Shown: positions 47,845 to 57,312, counted from the stretch's first letter. The stretch: 64,000 nt of DNA from Betaproteobacteria bacterium HGW-Betaproteobacteria-3 (GCA_002842205.1 PHCI01000003.1:124001-188000), one strand, 5' to 3'. The notes: generated from the sequence alone by a model not told the origin. Program-made: numbers and translations.

Positions 47845-48949
47845 TCAGACGCCCTGCTTGAGCGAGGCTTCGATGAAGGGGTCGAGGTCGCCATCGAGCA
47901 CCTTTTGCGTGGCCGAGATTTCCACCCCGGTGCGCAGGTCCTTGATGCGGCTGTTGTCGAGCACGTAGCTGCGGATCTGGTGGCCCCAGCCCACGTCGGT
48001 CTTGGTGTCTTCGAGCTTTTGCGCCGCTTCCTGGCGCTTGCGCAGCTCAAAGTCGTAGAGCTTGGAGCGCAGCCGCTGCCAGGCAATGTCGCGGTTGCCG
48101 TGCTGGCTGCGGCCGTCCTGGCACTGCACCACGATGCCCGAGGGGATGTGCGTGAGGCGCACGGCCGAGTCGGTCTTGTTGATGTGCTGGCCACCGGCGC
48201 CGCTGGCGCGGAAGGTGTCGGTGCGCACGTCGGACGGGTTGATGTCTATCTCGATCGAGTCGTCGATCTCGGGATAGACGAACACGCTGGCAAAGCTGGT
48301 GTGGCGCCCGCCGGACGAGTCGAACGGGCTCTTGCGCACCAGCCGGTGCACGCCGGTTTCGGTGCGCAGCAGGCCGAACGCGTATTCGCCCTCGACCTTG
48401 ATGGTGGCGCCCTTGATGCCCGCGGTGTCGCCGGGGGATTCTTCCTCGACCGTGGCCTTGAAGCCCTTGCGTTCGGCGTAGCGCAGGTACTGGCGCAGCA
48501 GCATGCTGGCCCAGTCGCAGGCTTCGGTGCCTCCGGCGCCGGCCTGGATGTCCACAAAGGCGTTGAGCGGGTCGGCCTCCTGGCTGAACATGCGACGGAA
48601 TTCGAGTTGCTCGATCTCGGCGGCCAGTTTGGCGGCTTCGGCCTCGATGGTGTGCAGGCCGGCTTCGTCGCCGTCTTCCTTGCTCATTTCATAGAGCTCG
48701 GCGTTGTCGGCCAGTTCGCGCGTCAGGTGGTCGATGGAGACCACCACGCCGTCGAGGGCTTTTTTCTCTCGGCCCAGTTCCTGGGCGCGCTTGGGGTCGT
48801 TCCAGACGCCGGGGTCTTCCAGCGAGGCGTTGACGGTTCTCAGGCGTTCGGCTTTGGCATCGTAGTCAAAGATACCCCCGTAATTCCTGGGTCCGGGCGG
48901 TGAGGTCGGTCAGGCGGTTGCCGATCTGGTTGATTTGTTCTGCTTCCAT
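47845..48949 (-). CDS. prfB: Peptide chain release factor 2 (programmed +1 frameshift)
   Basis: RF2 ends translation at UGA and UAA. The C-terminal frame holds the GGQ motif in [18 protein letters not shown]; the stop-codon recognition SPF is in [11 protein letters not shown]. The first 27 codons from ATG 48949 lie in another frame and end at an in-frame UGA in CTTTGAC (48865-48872 region). A +1 shift at CTT joins the frames, giving about 367 residues, the normal size. This is the classic autoregulation of prfB. Confidence 0.97.
48865..48879 (-). other. prfB recoding site
   Basis: On the minus strand it reads GGGGGTATCTTTGAC. The G-run acts as an internal Shine-Dalgarno, CTT is the slippery codon, and TGA is the stop that low RF2 leaves unread. 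It is nearly the same as the E. coli site. Confidence 0.95.
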
Positions 48950-49080
48950 GGGATGTGTCCTGCAATGGGTGGGGCTTCGCGGGCGCACCGGGTGGGCGCG
49001 GGCGTCGGGGCCAATCGGCTATTTTAGTGGCGCCGTGATGGGCGGTCGGCCAGCCGGTCTTCCCGGGGCACAGTGTGCGC

Positions 49081-50019
49081 TCACGCGATGAAGGCCTCGA
49101 TCAGGGCGGCCAGTTGCGCGGGCTGGTCGTGGTGCAGCATGTGGCCGGCGTCGCCGACGTGGGCGGTGCGCACATCGGGCACGGCCTGCAGGCGTTGGTG
49201 GTATTGGTCCAGCGTGTATTTGCCCTGCCACCACTTTTCGAGCTCGTTGTCGCTGGCCTCCACGGCCAGTGTGGGCGCGGTGATGCGCTGGTAGATCTCG
49301 TGCACCTCGTCCACCCGGTACAGATGGGGGTTGATGACCTTGTGCGCGGCGTCGCCCAGAATCGCCCAGCGGCCGGTGGCGTCGGGCGCCGCCCAGTGCT
49401 GCGCCAGCCAGGTGGCCTTGTCGGCCCCCAGCCGTGGGTTGGTTTTCATGAGGCGCTGCGCCACGCCGGCCGCGTCAGCGTAGGTCTTGAGCGCCATGTC
49501 GCCGCGGTGCAGCGCCTTGATTTCGTCCATCCACTTGGCAAAGCGGCCGGGCGCCTGCGCCGGGCGCGTGGCCGGCATGCCAAAGCCTTCGAGGTTGACG
49601 AGCCGGCGAATCCGCGCCGGGCGCACGCCTGCATAGAGCATGACCACGTTGCCACCCATGCTGTGGCCCACCAGATCGACCGGCGCGCCGGGGCTGTAGT
49701 GGTCGAGCAGGAAGTCCAGGTCGGCCAGGTAGTCGGCGAACCCGTAGTGGTCGGTGGCCGGTACGTAAGGGCCCGCCACGCCGCCGGGCTTGCCCGTCAG
49801 GCCGTAGCCGCGCCAGTCGGGGGCGATCACCCAGCGGTCTTGCGCCATGGCGTCCACCACAAATTGATAGGACGCGCCCACGTCCATCCAGCCGTGCACC
49901 ATGACCAGTGGCGGCCGGTCTGCCGTGGGGGTGCCCCACAGGCGCACGTGATACTGCAGATGGCGGATCGGGACAAACTCGCTGCGCGAGGGGCGTTTGA
50001 CTTGATACATTCGAAGCAT
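49081..50019 (-). CDS. Alpha/beta hydrolase
   Basis: The 312-residue protein has the fold's nucleophile elbow GHSMGG in VDLVGHSMGGNVVML, the oxyanion region MVHGWMDVGASYQF and the His in VGDAGHMLHHDQP. APDWRGYGLTG is typical of lipase/esterase-like members. The start is at 50019 or 50010 (MYQVKRPSRSEF); neither has a strong ribosome-binding site. It is divergent from the acyl-CoA synthetase gene with only 17 bp between starts, so a shared control region is compressed into coding edges. Substrate unknown. Confidence 0.86.
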   Translation of the reverse strand: MLRMYQVKRPSRSEFVPIRHLQYHVRLWGTPTADRPPLVMVHGWMDVGASYQFVVDAMAQDRWVIAPDWRGYGLTGKPGGVAGPYVPATDHYGFADYLADLDFLLDHYSPGAPVDLVGHSMGGNVVMLYAGVRPARIRRLVNLEGFGMPATRPAQAPGRFAKWMDEIKALHRGDMALKTYADAAGVAQRLMKTNPRLGADKATWLAQHWAAPDATGRWAILGDAAHKVINPHLYRVDEVHEIYQRITAPTLAVEASDNELEKWWQGKYTLDQYHQRLQAVPDVRTAHVGDAGHMLHHDQPAQLAALIEAFIA

Positions 50020-50036
50020 TATTGAGGAGCCCGCGC

Positions 50037-51986
50037 ATGCCTGTCAGTCAAGTCAACGACAACTATGCCGCGCTGCACGCCGGCTTTCACTGGCATGTGC
50101 CGGAGCATTTCAACATCGCACAGGTCTGCTGCGGGCGCTGGGCGGGGCAAGCCGATGCTTCCAAAAGAATAGCTATCCAGGTCCATTTGGCGGGGGGAGA
50201 AGCCGCTTTTTTGACCTATTTTGAGCTGCAGCAGGCGGCCAACCGCCTGTCGGGCGTGCTGCACACCCTGGGCGTGCAGCGCGGCGACCGCGTGGCCATC
50301 GTGCTGCCCCAGCGCATCGAAACCGCGGTGGCCTACATGGCGGTGCTGCAAATGGGCGCGGTGGCCATGCCCTTGTCCACCTTGTTTGGCCCCGAAGCGC
50401 TCGAATACCGGCTGCACGACAGCGAGGCGGTGGTGGCCCTGTGCGACAGCGCCGCCATCGACAGCCTGCTGGCCGTGCGCGAGAACTGCCCACTGCTGCA
50501 AGAGGTGATCGGCGTGGGCGACGCTGGCGCCCGCGCCGACCTCGATTATGAGCGCGCCCTGGCCCAGCACCCCGCGCAATACACACCCGTGCCCACGCTG
50601 GCCGACGAAGCCGCCATCCTCATCTATACCAGCGGCACCACCGGCCAGCCCAAGGGCGCGCTGATCCCGCACCGCGCCCTGATCGGCAACCTCACCGGCT
50701 TTGTCTGCAGCCAGAACTGGTTCGGGTTTGACCCGTTTCCCTCCAAAACACCCGGGGAAGCTCCCTCCCCCGCGCGGGCGAGGGCGGGGGGTGGGGGCGG
50801 GCACCAAACGGGCAACGCCCAGTCTGCCGGGGGCCAGAGCACGGCCGTGTTCTGGTCCCCGGCGGACTGGGCCTGGACCGGCGGCCTGATGGACGCACTG
50901 CTGCCCACGCTGTACTTCGGCCGCCCCATCGTGGCCTGGAACGGCCGCTTCAGCCCCGAACTGGCCTTCACGCTGATGCAGCAGCACGGCGTGACGCACA
51001 GCTTTCTGTTCCCCACCGCGCTCAAGGCCATGATGAAGGCCTACCCCACGCCACGCACCCAGTTCACGCTGCAACTGCAGGCCATCATGAGCGCGGGCGA
51101 GGCCGTGGGCGACGCGGTGTTTGCCTATTGCCAGGAGCAGCTGGGCGTGACGGTCAACGAGATGTTCGGCCAGACCGAGATCAATTACGTGGTCGGCAAT
51201 TGTTCAATGAACCAAAAGGCGGACGCCGCCGCGCCGGGCCGCCCCAAGCAAGGCACGGCCCCCTCGGGGGGCAGCGCAGTACGCGAAGCGACCAGTGTGG
51301 GGGCCTTCGCGGGTTGGCCGGCCCGCCCCGGCAGCATGGGCAAGGGCTACCCGGGGCACCGTGTGGCGGTGATCGACGACGACGGCCACGAGGTGCCGGT
51401 GGGCGTGCCGGGCGACGTGGCGGTGAACCGCCTCGACGTCCACGGCCACCCCGACCCGGTGTTCTTTCTGGGCTACTGGAAGAACGCGGCCGCCACGCAG
51501 GCCAAATACACCGGCGACTGGTGCCGCACCGGCGACCTGGCCGTGCGCGACGCCGACGGTTACCTCTGGTACCAGGGCCGCGCCGACGACGTGTTCAAGG
51601 CCGCGGGCTATCGCATCGGGCCCGGCGAAATCGAGAACTGCCTGGTCAAGCACCCGGCCGTGGCCAACGCCGCCGTGGTGCCCAAGCCCGACGCGGCGCG
51701 CGGTGCGCTGGTCAAGGCCTACGTGGTGATATCTCCTGAATACATAGCAAACAATCGCCATTTGACGGGGGCTGATGGCCAATTTGATTCAAAATTTCAT
51801 GAAAACCTGGTGGCAGAGCTGCAAGCCCACGTGCGCGGCAAGCTCGCGCCGTACGAATACCCCAAGGAGATCGAATTCATCGACACCCTGCCCATGACCA
51901 CCACCGGCAAGGTGCAGCGGCGCGTGCTGCGGCTGCAGGAGGAAGCGCGCGCAAAAGTGGCTGGGAACGACCGGGCAAAGGGTTAA
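50037..51986 (+). CDS. AMP-dependent acyl-CoA synthetase with repeat insertions
   Basis: The enzyme activates a carboxylic acid with ATP and CoA. The AMP-binding motif is IYTSGTTGQPKGALIPHR, followed by MFGQTEINYVVG, TGDLAVRDADGYLWYQGRAD and a C-terminal lid with TGKVQRRVL. At 649 residues it is about 100 longer than close medium-chain or acetyl-type synthetases of this form. The extra length matches four in-frame repeats: A at 50163-50212, C at 50755-50805, B at 51222-51305 and A at 51738-51799. They fall between conserved blocks, so activity may be kept. Start ATG 50037 follows TTGAGGAGC. Confidence 0.9.
   Translation: MPVSQVNDNYAALHAGFHWHVPEHFNIAQVCCGRWAGQADASKRIAIQVHLAGGEAAFLTYFELQQAANRLSGVLHTLGVQRGDRVAIVLPQRIETAVAYMAVLQMGAVAMPLSTLFGPEALEYRLHDSEAVVALCDSAAIDSLLAVRENCPLLQEVIGVGDAGARADLDYERALAQHPAQYTPVPTLADEAAILIYTSGTTGQPKGALIPHRALIGNLTGFVCSQNWFGFDPFPSKTPGEAPSPARARAGGGGGHQTGNAQSAGGQSTAVFWSPADWAWTGGLMDALLPTLYFGRPIVAWNGRFSPELAFTLMQQHGVTHSFLFPTALKAMMKAYPTPRTQFTLQLQAIMSAGEAVGDAVFAYCQEQLGVTVNEMFGQTEINYVVGNCSMNQKADAAAPGRPKQGTAPSGGSAVREATSVGAFAGWPARPGSMGKGYPGHRVAVIDDDGHEVPVGVPGDVAVNRLDVHGHPDPVFFLGYWKNAAATQAKYTGDWCRTGDLAVRDADGYLWYQGRADDVFKAAGYRIGPGEIENCLVKHPAVANAAVVPKPDAARGALVKAYVVISPEYIANNRHLTGADGQFDSKFHENLVAELQAHVRGKLAPYEYPKEIEFIDTLPMTTTGKVQRRVLRLQEEARAKVAGNDRAKG
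50163..50212. repeat. Repeat family A copy inside acyl-CoA synthetase
   Basis: AAAAGAATAGCTATCCAGGT then CCATTTGGCGGGGGGAGAAG. The AATAGCTAT and CCATTTGGCGGGGG cores follow the family order. It is diverged but in frame. Confidence 0.65.
50755..50805. repeat. Repeat family C-like palindrome inside acyl-CoA synthetase
   Basis: GGGAAGCTCCCTCCCCCGCG then CGGGCGAGGGCGGGGGGTGG. It resembles the hsdM copy in layout (CTCCCTC...GAGGG...GGGGGTG). It encodes a Pro/Ala/Gly-rich insert (EAPSPARARAGGGGG) between FVCSQNWFGF and VFWSPADWAW. Confidence 0.7.
51222..51305. repeat. Repeat family B copy inside acyl-CoA synthetase
   Basis: GACGCCGCCGCGCCGGGCCG, CCCCAAGCAAGG, CCCCCTCGGGGGGCAGCGCA and GTGTGGGGGCC match the tandem units at 44715-45048. 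The insert (ADAAAPGRPKQGTAPSGGSA) interrupts the GQTEINY...PGSMGKGYPGH block. Confidence 0.9.
51738..51799. repeat. Repeat family A copy inside acyl-CoA synthetase
   Basis: GAATACATAGCAAACAATCG then CCATTTGACGGGGGCTGATG and GCCAATTTGATT. This is a near-consensus copy (ATAGCAAA, CCATTTGACGGGGGCT) read in frame in the C-terminal domain. Confidence 0.9.
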
Positions 51987-52095
51987 CCCGAGACGTTCAT
52001 CCCGTGATGCTGCCCATCAGAAACCATGATTGGCGCCGCCCCGGACCGGCCTGTACATTGCAAGCATCTGCAACCCGAGGTTAAAGGAGACAAGC

Positions 52096-53427
52096 ATGTC
52101 GCACCGAAACGCATTCCGGGCCCTGACCCTGACGCTCATGACCGCATTTGCCGGCGCCCAGGCGGGCACAGTGGCCGTGGTGACGTCCTTTCCCAAGGAG
52201 CTCACGGAGGCCTACAAAAAAGCGTTTGAGGCGCGCAACCCCGGGATCAAGATCGAAATTCTCAACAAGAACACGACCGCCAGCATTGCCTACATCAAGG
52301 AGCTCGCTGCGGGCCAGCGCCCTGATGTGATGTGGGCTTCGGCGCCCGACGCCTTCGAGGTGCTGGCGCGTGACAAGCTGCTTCAGGCAGCGCCCGAAGT
52401 CAAGAACCCCGAGGCGCCCGCCAAGGTGGGCGCCTTCCCGCTCAACGACCCGGAGAACATGTATTACGGTCAGGCCCTGGCCGGCTATGGGTTGATGTGG
52501 AACACGCGTTACATGCAGGCCAACAAGGTGCCCGCACCGAAAGAATGGGCAGACCTTGTCAGGCCCGAATATTTCAACCATGTTGCGATGTCGTCGCCCT
52601 CCCGTTCGGGCACCACGCACCTCACGGTGGAAACCATCCTGCAGGGTGAAGGCTGGGAGAAGGGCTGGAGGCAGTTGCTGCAGATTGCCGGCAACTGTGC
52701 CGCCATCACCGACCGCAGCTTCGCCGTACCCGATGGCGTCAACAACGGCCAATATGGCGTGGGCCTGGTGATCGACTTTTTTGGTCTGGCGGGCAAGTAC
52801 TCGGGTTACCCGGTGGAATTCCATTACCCGTCGGTCACATCGGTGGTGCCTGCCAACATTGCCCTTGTGGCGGGCAGTAAAAATGCGGACGAAGCGAAGA
52901 AATTCATCAGCTTCACCCTCTCGCGCGAAGGTCAGGAACTGCTGTTCGACCCGAAGATCAGCCGCCTGCCCATTTTGCCCAACGCCAGTTTCGGCGCCAA
53001 GGTGCCAGCCAACTATCCCGATGCTTTCGAGATCGCCAAACGGGCCAAGGTGCAGTTTGACACTCATCTCTCCAGCGACCGCTACCAGGTGGTGGTCAGC
53101 ATGTTCGACCAGATGGTGACTTTCCGCCTCAAGGACCTGCAGGCCGCGACAAAGGCCATTCACGAAGCCGAGCGCAAGCTCAAGGGCAAACCCAATGCGC
53201 AGGCGGCTGAACTCGTCAAACAGGCTCGCAGCTTCGCTTATTCGCCGCTGGTCGCTGACTCGATGATCAAGGACCCGCAGTTTCTTGAGCTGTTCCGCAA
53301 GAACAAGAAGGACGTGGCGGTGGCCAAGCAGCTGACGGGCCTGGAAGACCTCTGGAGTTCCAGGTCCAAAGCCAACTATGAAAAGGCCCGCGATCTGGCC
53401 AATCAGGCAGTGGCGTTGATCAAGTAA
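52096..53427 (+). CDS. ABC importer substrate-binding protein (iron/phosphonate type)
   Basis: The 443-residue protein has a signal peptide (MSHRNAFRALTLTLMTAFAG ending AQAG) and the group 1 fold of Fe(III)/thiamine/2-aminoethylphosphonate binding proteins: VAVVTSFPKELTEAYKKAFE, PDVMWASAPDAFEVL, GLMWNTRYMQ and a helical RPEYFNHVAMSSPSRSGTTH hinge. It is about 100 residues longer than usual because of a C-terminal helical tail (KATKAIHEAERKLKGKPNAQ). Iron-binding tyrosine pairs are not clear, so the ligand is open. Start follows AAAGGAGACAAGC. The permease and ATPase genes follow. Confidence 0.87.
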   Translation: MSHRNAFRALTLTLMTAFAGAQAGTVAVVTSFPKELTEAYKKAFEARNPGIKIEILNKNTTASIAYIKELAAGQRPDVMWASAPDAFEVLARDKLLQAAPEVKNPEAPAKVGAFPLNDPENMYYGQALAGYGLMWNTRYMQANKVPAPKEWADLVRPEYFNHVAMSSPSRSGTTHLTVETILQGEGWEKGWRQLLQIAGNCAAITDRSFAVPDGVNNGQYGVGLVIDFFGLAGKYSGYPVEFHYPSVTSVVPANIALVAGSKNADEAKKFISFTLSREGQELLFDPKISRLPILPNASFGAKVPANYPDAFEIAKRAKVQFDTHLSSDRYQVVVSMFDQMVTFRLKDLQAATKAIHEAERKLKGKPNAQAAELVKQARSFAYSPLVADSMIKDPQFLELFRKNKKDVAVAKQLTGLEDLWSSRSKANYEKARDLANQAVALIK

Positions 53428-53487
53428 GCCCGTGCCAGGCCTCGTGCGCCGCGCGCAGGCCTCTTCTCCCCTGGTGAAAGCATTTCC

Positions 53488-55227
53488 ATGTCTGATGTCC
53501 TGACAGATCCCGTCGTGCCCAGGGCACCCGGCGCTGCCGCACGTCGTCTTCGCACGTCGTGGGGGCCATGGGCGCTCGCCTTTGCGGTCCTCGCGTTTCT
53601 GTGTGTGTTTTTGCTGATCCCCGTGGGCATGGTGATCTATACGGCGTTTGTGACTGAAACCGGTGCGCCAACATTGGGGCACTTCAGCAACTTCTTTGGG
53701 CAGTCGCTGTTGCGGGAGTCCTTTGTCAACAGCCTCACGGTGGCTCTCGCCTCCGTGTTTTTTGCTTCGGTGATTGCGATTCCGCTGGCGTATCTCACGG
53801 TTCGCTTCGAGTTCCGTGGTGCCTTGCTGATCCAGACACTGGGCGTGCTGCCGCTGATCATGCCGCCGTTTGTGGGGGCAGTGGCGCTGCAACTGATCTT
53901 TGGCCGCAGCGGTTCGGTCAACCTGCTGCTCAATGAATACCTAGGCTTCAGTATCCCCATCATGGACGGGCTGGTGGGTGTGACGTTTGTTGAAAGCATC
54001 CACTACTTCCCGTTCATCCTGCTGAACCTGGTGGCGGCCATGCGCAACATTGATGGTGCCATGGAGGAGTCGGCGATGAATCTGGGCGCCAGGGGCTGGC
54101 GGCTTTTCTGGCGCATCATCTTTCCGCTCTCGCTGCCGGGTTACCTGGCTGGTGCGGCGCTGGTATTTGTCAAGGTGTTTGACGACCTCGGCACGCCGCT
54201 GGTCATGGGGGTGACCAACATGCTGGCGCCGCAAGCCTACTTGCGGATCACCTCAGTGGGCATTGAGGACCCGTTGGGCTATGTCATCAGCGTGATCATG
54301 ATCGCGTTGTCCATTCTGGCACTGTGGATGGCCGCCCGCGTCATGAAGGGTAAAGACTATTCGACGCTGCAAAAAGGCGGAAATTCGCTCCAGCGACGTC
54401 ACTTGCGCGGGTGGGAGTCCATGCTGGCCCACGCATGGATCGTGCTGGTGCTGCTGGTCACGCTGGCGCCGCATATCGGCATTTTGCTCATGTCGTTCTC
54501 CAAGGTCTGGAGTTTTTCCGTGCTCCCGGACAGCTACACCCTGGCGCACTACGGCACGGTGTTCACCGACTCGCGGTTGATGATCTACAACACCCTCAAA
54601 TACTGCCTGCTGGCGGCGGGACTGGACGTCGTCCTGGGCACGGCCATCGCCTACCTGATTTACCGCACCCGGTTGCCCGCGCGGCAGTGGCTCGATTACC
54701 TGGCCTCGATCGCGCTGGCGATCCCCGGCCTGGTGCTTGCCATCGGGTATCTGCGGATGTTCAAGGGTGTCAACGTGCCGTTTACCGACACGCCCATGGT
54801 GACCACCTGGTTCCTGATCATGATCGCTTACGCGGTGCGCCGTCTGCCTTATGCACTGCGCTCATGCATGGCAGCACTGCAACAAGTCCATATCTCGCTG
54901 GAAGAGGCCGCCAACAGCCTGGGCGCGGGCAAGATCAGCACCGTGCGGCGTGTGATGGTTCCATTGATGATGGGCGGCATCCTTGCCGGGTTTGTCACGA
55001 GCTTCATCACAGCGGCGGTGGAACTGTCGGCCACCATCCTGCTGACGTCGTCGCAAAGCCAGGCGCCGATGAGTTACGGCATTTACCTCTACATGCAAAG
55101 CATTGCGGGTCGCGGACCGGGCGCGGCCCTTGGCGTGATCGCCGTGGTGGTGGTGGCGCTGGGAACCTATCTGTCGCACCGCGTGATTGAGAAATCACGG
55201 GAGCCCACGCGTGCGGCCCATGAATGA
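53488..55227 (+). CDS. ABC importer permease, two fused permease domains
   Basis: The 579-residue membrane protein holds two BPD_transp_1 halves in one chain, as in FbpB and 2-aminoethylphosphonate permeases. About twelve hydrophobic segments are visible. The ATPase-contact EAA loops are EESAMNLGARGWRLFWRIIF and EEAANSLGAGKISTVRRVMV, one per half. It begins 60 bp after the binding-protein gene and ends 13 bp before the ATPase start. It pairs with the adjoining genes as one importer. Confidence 0.9.
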   Translation: MSDVLTDPVVPRAPGAAARRLRTSWGPWALAFAVLAFLCVFLLIPVGMVIYTAFVTETGAPTLGHFSNFFGQSLLRESFVNSLTVALASVFFASVIAIPLAYLTVRFEFRGALLIQTLGVLPLIMPPFVGAVALQLIFGRSGSVNLLLNEYLGFSIPIMDGLVGVTFVESIHYFPFILLNLVAAMRNIDGAMEESAMNLGARGWRLFWRIIFPLSLPGYLAGAALVFVKVFDDLGTPLVMGVTNMLAPQAYLRITSVGIEDPLGYVISVIMIALSILALWMAARVMKGKDYSTLQKGGNSLQRRHLRGWESMLAHAWIVLVLLVTLAPHIGILLMSFSKVWSFSVLPDSYTLAHYGTVFTDSRLMIYNTLKYCLLAAGLDVVLGTAIAYLIYRTRLPARQWLDYLASIALAIPGLVLAIGYLRMFKGVNVPFTDTPMVTTWFLIMIAYAVRRLPYALRSCMAALQQVHISLEEAANSLGAGKISTVRRVMVPLMMGGILAGFVTSFITAAVELSATILLTSSQSQAPMSYGIYLYMQSIAGRGPGAALGVIAVVVVALGTYLSHRVIEKSREPTRAAHE

Positions 55228-55240
55228 AGGAACGTCGATC

Positions 55241-56332
55241 ATGAGTCTCAACAAAGTATCACTCGAGGCCCGCCACATCAGCCTGAGTTACGGCGCGACT
55301 GAAGTCCTCAGGGATGTGAACATCCGCATCGAGCCAGGAGAATTCTTTGCACTGCTTGGGCCTTCAGGCTCTGGCAAATCCACATTGCTGCGGCTGATTG
55401 CCGGCTTCAACCAGCACCAGCGCGGCGAACTCCTGATTGACGGCAAGGACATCACCGGAACGCCGCCGCATCTTCGCAATGTGGGCATGGTGTTCCAGAA
55501 TTATGCGTTGTGGCCGCACATGACGGTTTGGGACAACGTGGCGTTCGGTCTGGTCGAGCGCAAGGAAACCGGGGACGCCATCCGTCGCAAGGTGGGTGCA
55601 GCGCTCGATCTGGTGGGGCTGTCGCAGTTTGCGCAGCGCCGCCCCAGCCAGCTTTCCGGCGGACAGCAGCAGCGGGTGGCCTTGGCGCGTACGGTGGTGA
55701 TCGAGCCCAAGCTCCTGCTGCTTGACGAGCCACTTTCCAATCTTGACAAGAATCTTCGGGTCCAAATGCGTGAAGAACTGAAAAACCTGCAGCGTACGTT
55801 GGGACTGACCACCATTTTCGTCACCCACGATCAGGAAGAAGCCATGACGACCGCCGACCGCATGGCCGTGCTGGACAAAGGTGTGCTGCAGCAGGTGGGC
55901 ACGGCCGCCGCCTTGTTTGACTACCCGGCCAACCGGTTTGTGGCGGGTTTTGTGGGTACCGCGAATCTGGTGGATGGGAAAATCACCCACGCCAATGGCG
56001 AGACCGTGACCTTTCAGGCCGATGGCGTGGGCCAGATGGTGCTGCCCCGGACGCCGGAGATGCCCGGTCCGGGCCCGGCCACGCTGGCTTTCCGGCCGCA
56101 CACGGTGAACATCCGGGTGCGTGATGAGCATGTGGACGCCTCGCGCACCTGGCTCGACGGACGTGTCGAAAGTTCGGAGTTTCTTGGGGAAACCTCGCGT
56201 TACCGTGTGCGCGTCGGCGAGGCTGTTGTCGTGGCCAACCAGTCGCATTTTGCGGGGCTGTCACTTTTTCAACCCGGTGCCGCAGTCCGGCTGGGCATCG
56301 AGTCGACCCAAGTCCGGTTTCTGACCCACTGA
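55241..56332 (+). CDS. ABC importer ATP-binding protein
   Basis: The 363-residue ATPase has Walker A GPSGSGKSTLLRLI, the Q-loop MVFQNYALWPHMTV, the signature LSGGQQQRVALART, Walker B LLLLDEPLSNLD and the H-loop FVTHDQEEAM. A C-terminal TOBE domain follows (LAFRPHTVNIRV). This is the FbpC/PotA-like CUT2/iron group. ATG 55241 has GAAGGAACG before it; an ATG at 55220 overlaps the permease. It ends 16 bp before the LysR gene. Confidence 0.92.
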   Translation: MSLNKVSLEARHISLSYGATEVLRDVNIRIEPGEFFALLGPSGSGKSTLLRLIAGFNQHQRGELLIDGKDITGTPPHLRNVGMVFQNYALWPHMTVWDNVAFGLVERKETGDAIRRKVGAALDLVGLSQFAQRRPSQLSGGQQQRVALARTVVIEPKLLLLDEPLSNLDKNLRVQMREELKNLQRTLGLTTIFVTHDQEEAMTTADRMAVLDKGVLQQVGTAAALFDYPANRFVAGFVGTANLVDGKITHANGETVTFQADGVGQMVLPRTPEMPGPGPATLAFRPHTVNIRVRDEHVDASRTWLDGRVESSEFLGETSRYRVRVGEAVVVANQSHFAGLSLFQPGAAVRLGIESTQVRFLTH

Positions 56333-56348
56333 AGCGACCGGGCTTGCC

Positions 56349-57236
56349 GTGGAGATCTACCAGTTGCGCGCGTTTGTCACGGTCGCCAAGACCGGGCACC
56401 TGACGCGGGCAGCCGAGGCGCTCCATGTGACCCAACCTGCGGTGACGGGCCAGATCAAGGCGCTGGAAGAAGAACTCGGCATCGCGCTGTTTGACCGTAA
56501 ACCCGGGCGCATCGCCCTCACGCGAGCGGGCGAACGCCTGTTGCCCGAGGCCGAGAAAGTGCTGGAGGCCACCGGCACGTTGATCGGTAGGGCACGCGAG
56601 CTGCAGGGGGAAATCTCAGGCACGCTGGTGCTGGGCACCGTGGGTGACCCTGACTCGCTGCGCCTCGGGTCATTGCTGGGTGGCGTGGTGGATGCCCTGC
56701 CACTGCTGGAGATCAAGACGCGCTCGGGTGATGCCGAGACTCTGCGGGAGGCCGTGGCGACCGGCACGTTGCAGGCGTCTTTCTATATCGGCCCCCACGT
56801 TCCGCGAGATGTGCTGGGACTGCCATTGCAGACACTCCAGTACCGTGTTGTGGCGCCTTTCTCATTGCGCGAGCGGGTGTTGCATGCGGGCTGGCGCGAA
56901 ATCGCCGACATGCCCTGGATTGGTGCGCCACCGGCCAGTCATGTGCAATCGCTGGTGCGCGACTTGTTCGCCCGGCAGGGCCTGTTGCCAAACATGACGC
57001 TGGAGTCGGATGTCATTGCGGCGGCACTCAGCCTCGTGCGATCGGGCCTGGGCCTGTCGTTGCTGCGCGAAGACGTGGCGATTCCGGCCGCAGAGCGTGG
57101 CGAGGTGGTGATCTGGCCGCACACACGCGTCGCGGCGCTGTTGTGCTTCATTTATCCACGGACCGCCGAGCACGATCCGGCCATCGTGGCGACGCTTTCG
57201 GTGTTGCGTGGGGTCTGGGGCTTGGCAGCCCATTGA
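56349..57236 (+). CDS. LysR-family transcriptional regulator
   Basis: The 295-residue protein has an N-terminal winged HTH, MEIYQLRAFVTVAKTGHLTR with AAEALHVTQPAVTGQIKALE, and a C-terminal substrate-binding lobe pair. The start is GTG 56349. It lies at the end of the ABC importer operon on the same strand, which suggests it senses the imported compound and controls the operon. The 2-aminoethylphosphonate (aep) loci of other bacteria have a like arrangement, but this is only an analogy. Confidence 0.88.
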   Translation: MEIYQLRAFVTVAKTGHLTRAAEALHVTQPAVTGQIKALEEELGIALFDRKPGRIALTRAGERLLPEAEKVLEATGTLIGRARELQGEISGTLVLGTVGDPDSLRLGSLLGGVVDALPLLEIKTRSGDAETLREAVATGTLQASFYIGPHVPRDVLGLPLQTLQYRVVAPFSLRERVLHAGWREIADMPWIGAPPASHVQSLVRDLFARQGLLPNMTLESDVIAAALSLVRSGLGLSLLREDVAIPAAERGEVVIWPHTRVAALLCFIYPRTAEHDPAIVATLSVLRGVWGLAAH

Positions 57237-57312
57237 GGCCGTCGTTGAGTTTGGCGCGGGCTGGCAGATCGCCGTAAACTTGTCAGCTTTGCCGCCATCC
57301 GGTTTGCCTGAC

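Noticed and set aside
45988-48903. 971-codon plus-strand open frame opposite pepN and prfB
   Set aside because: The product is a Val/Gly/His-rich run with no motif and spans two real genes and their gap. It is an antisense shadow.
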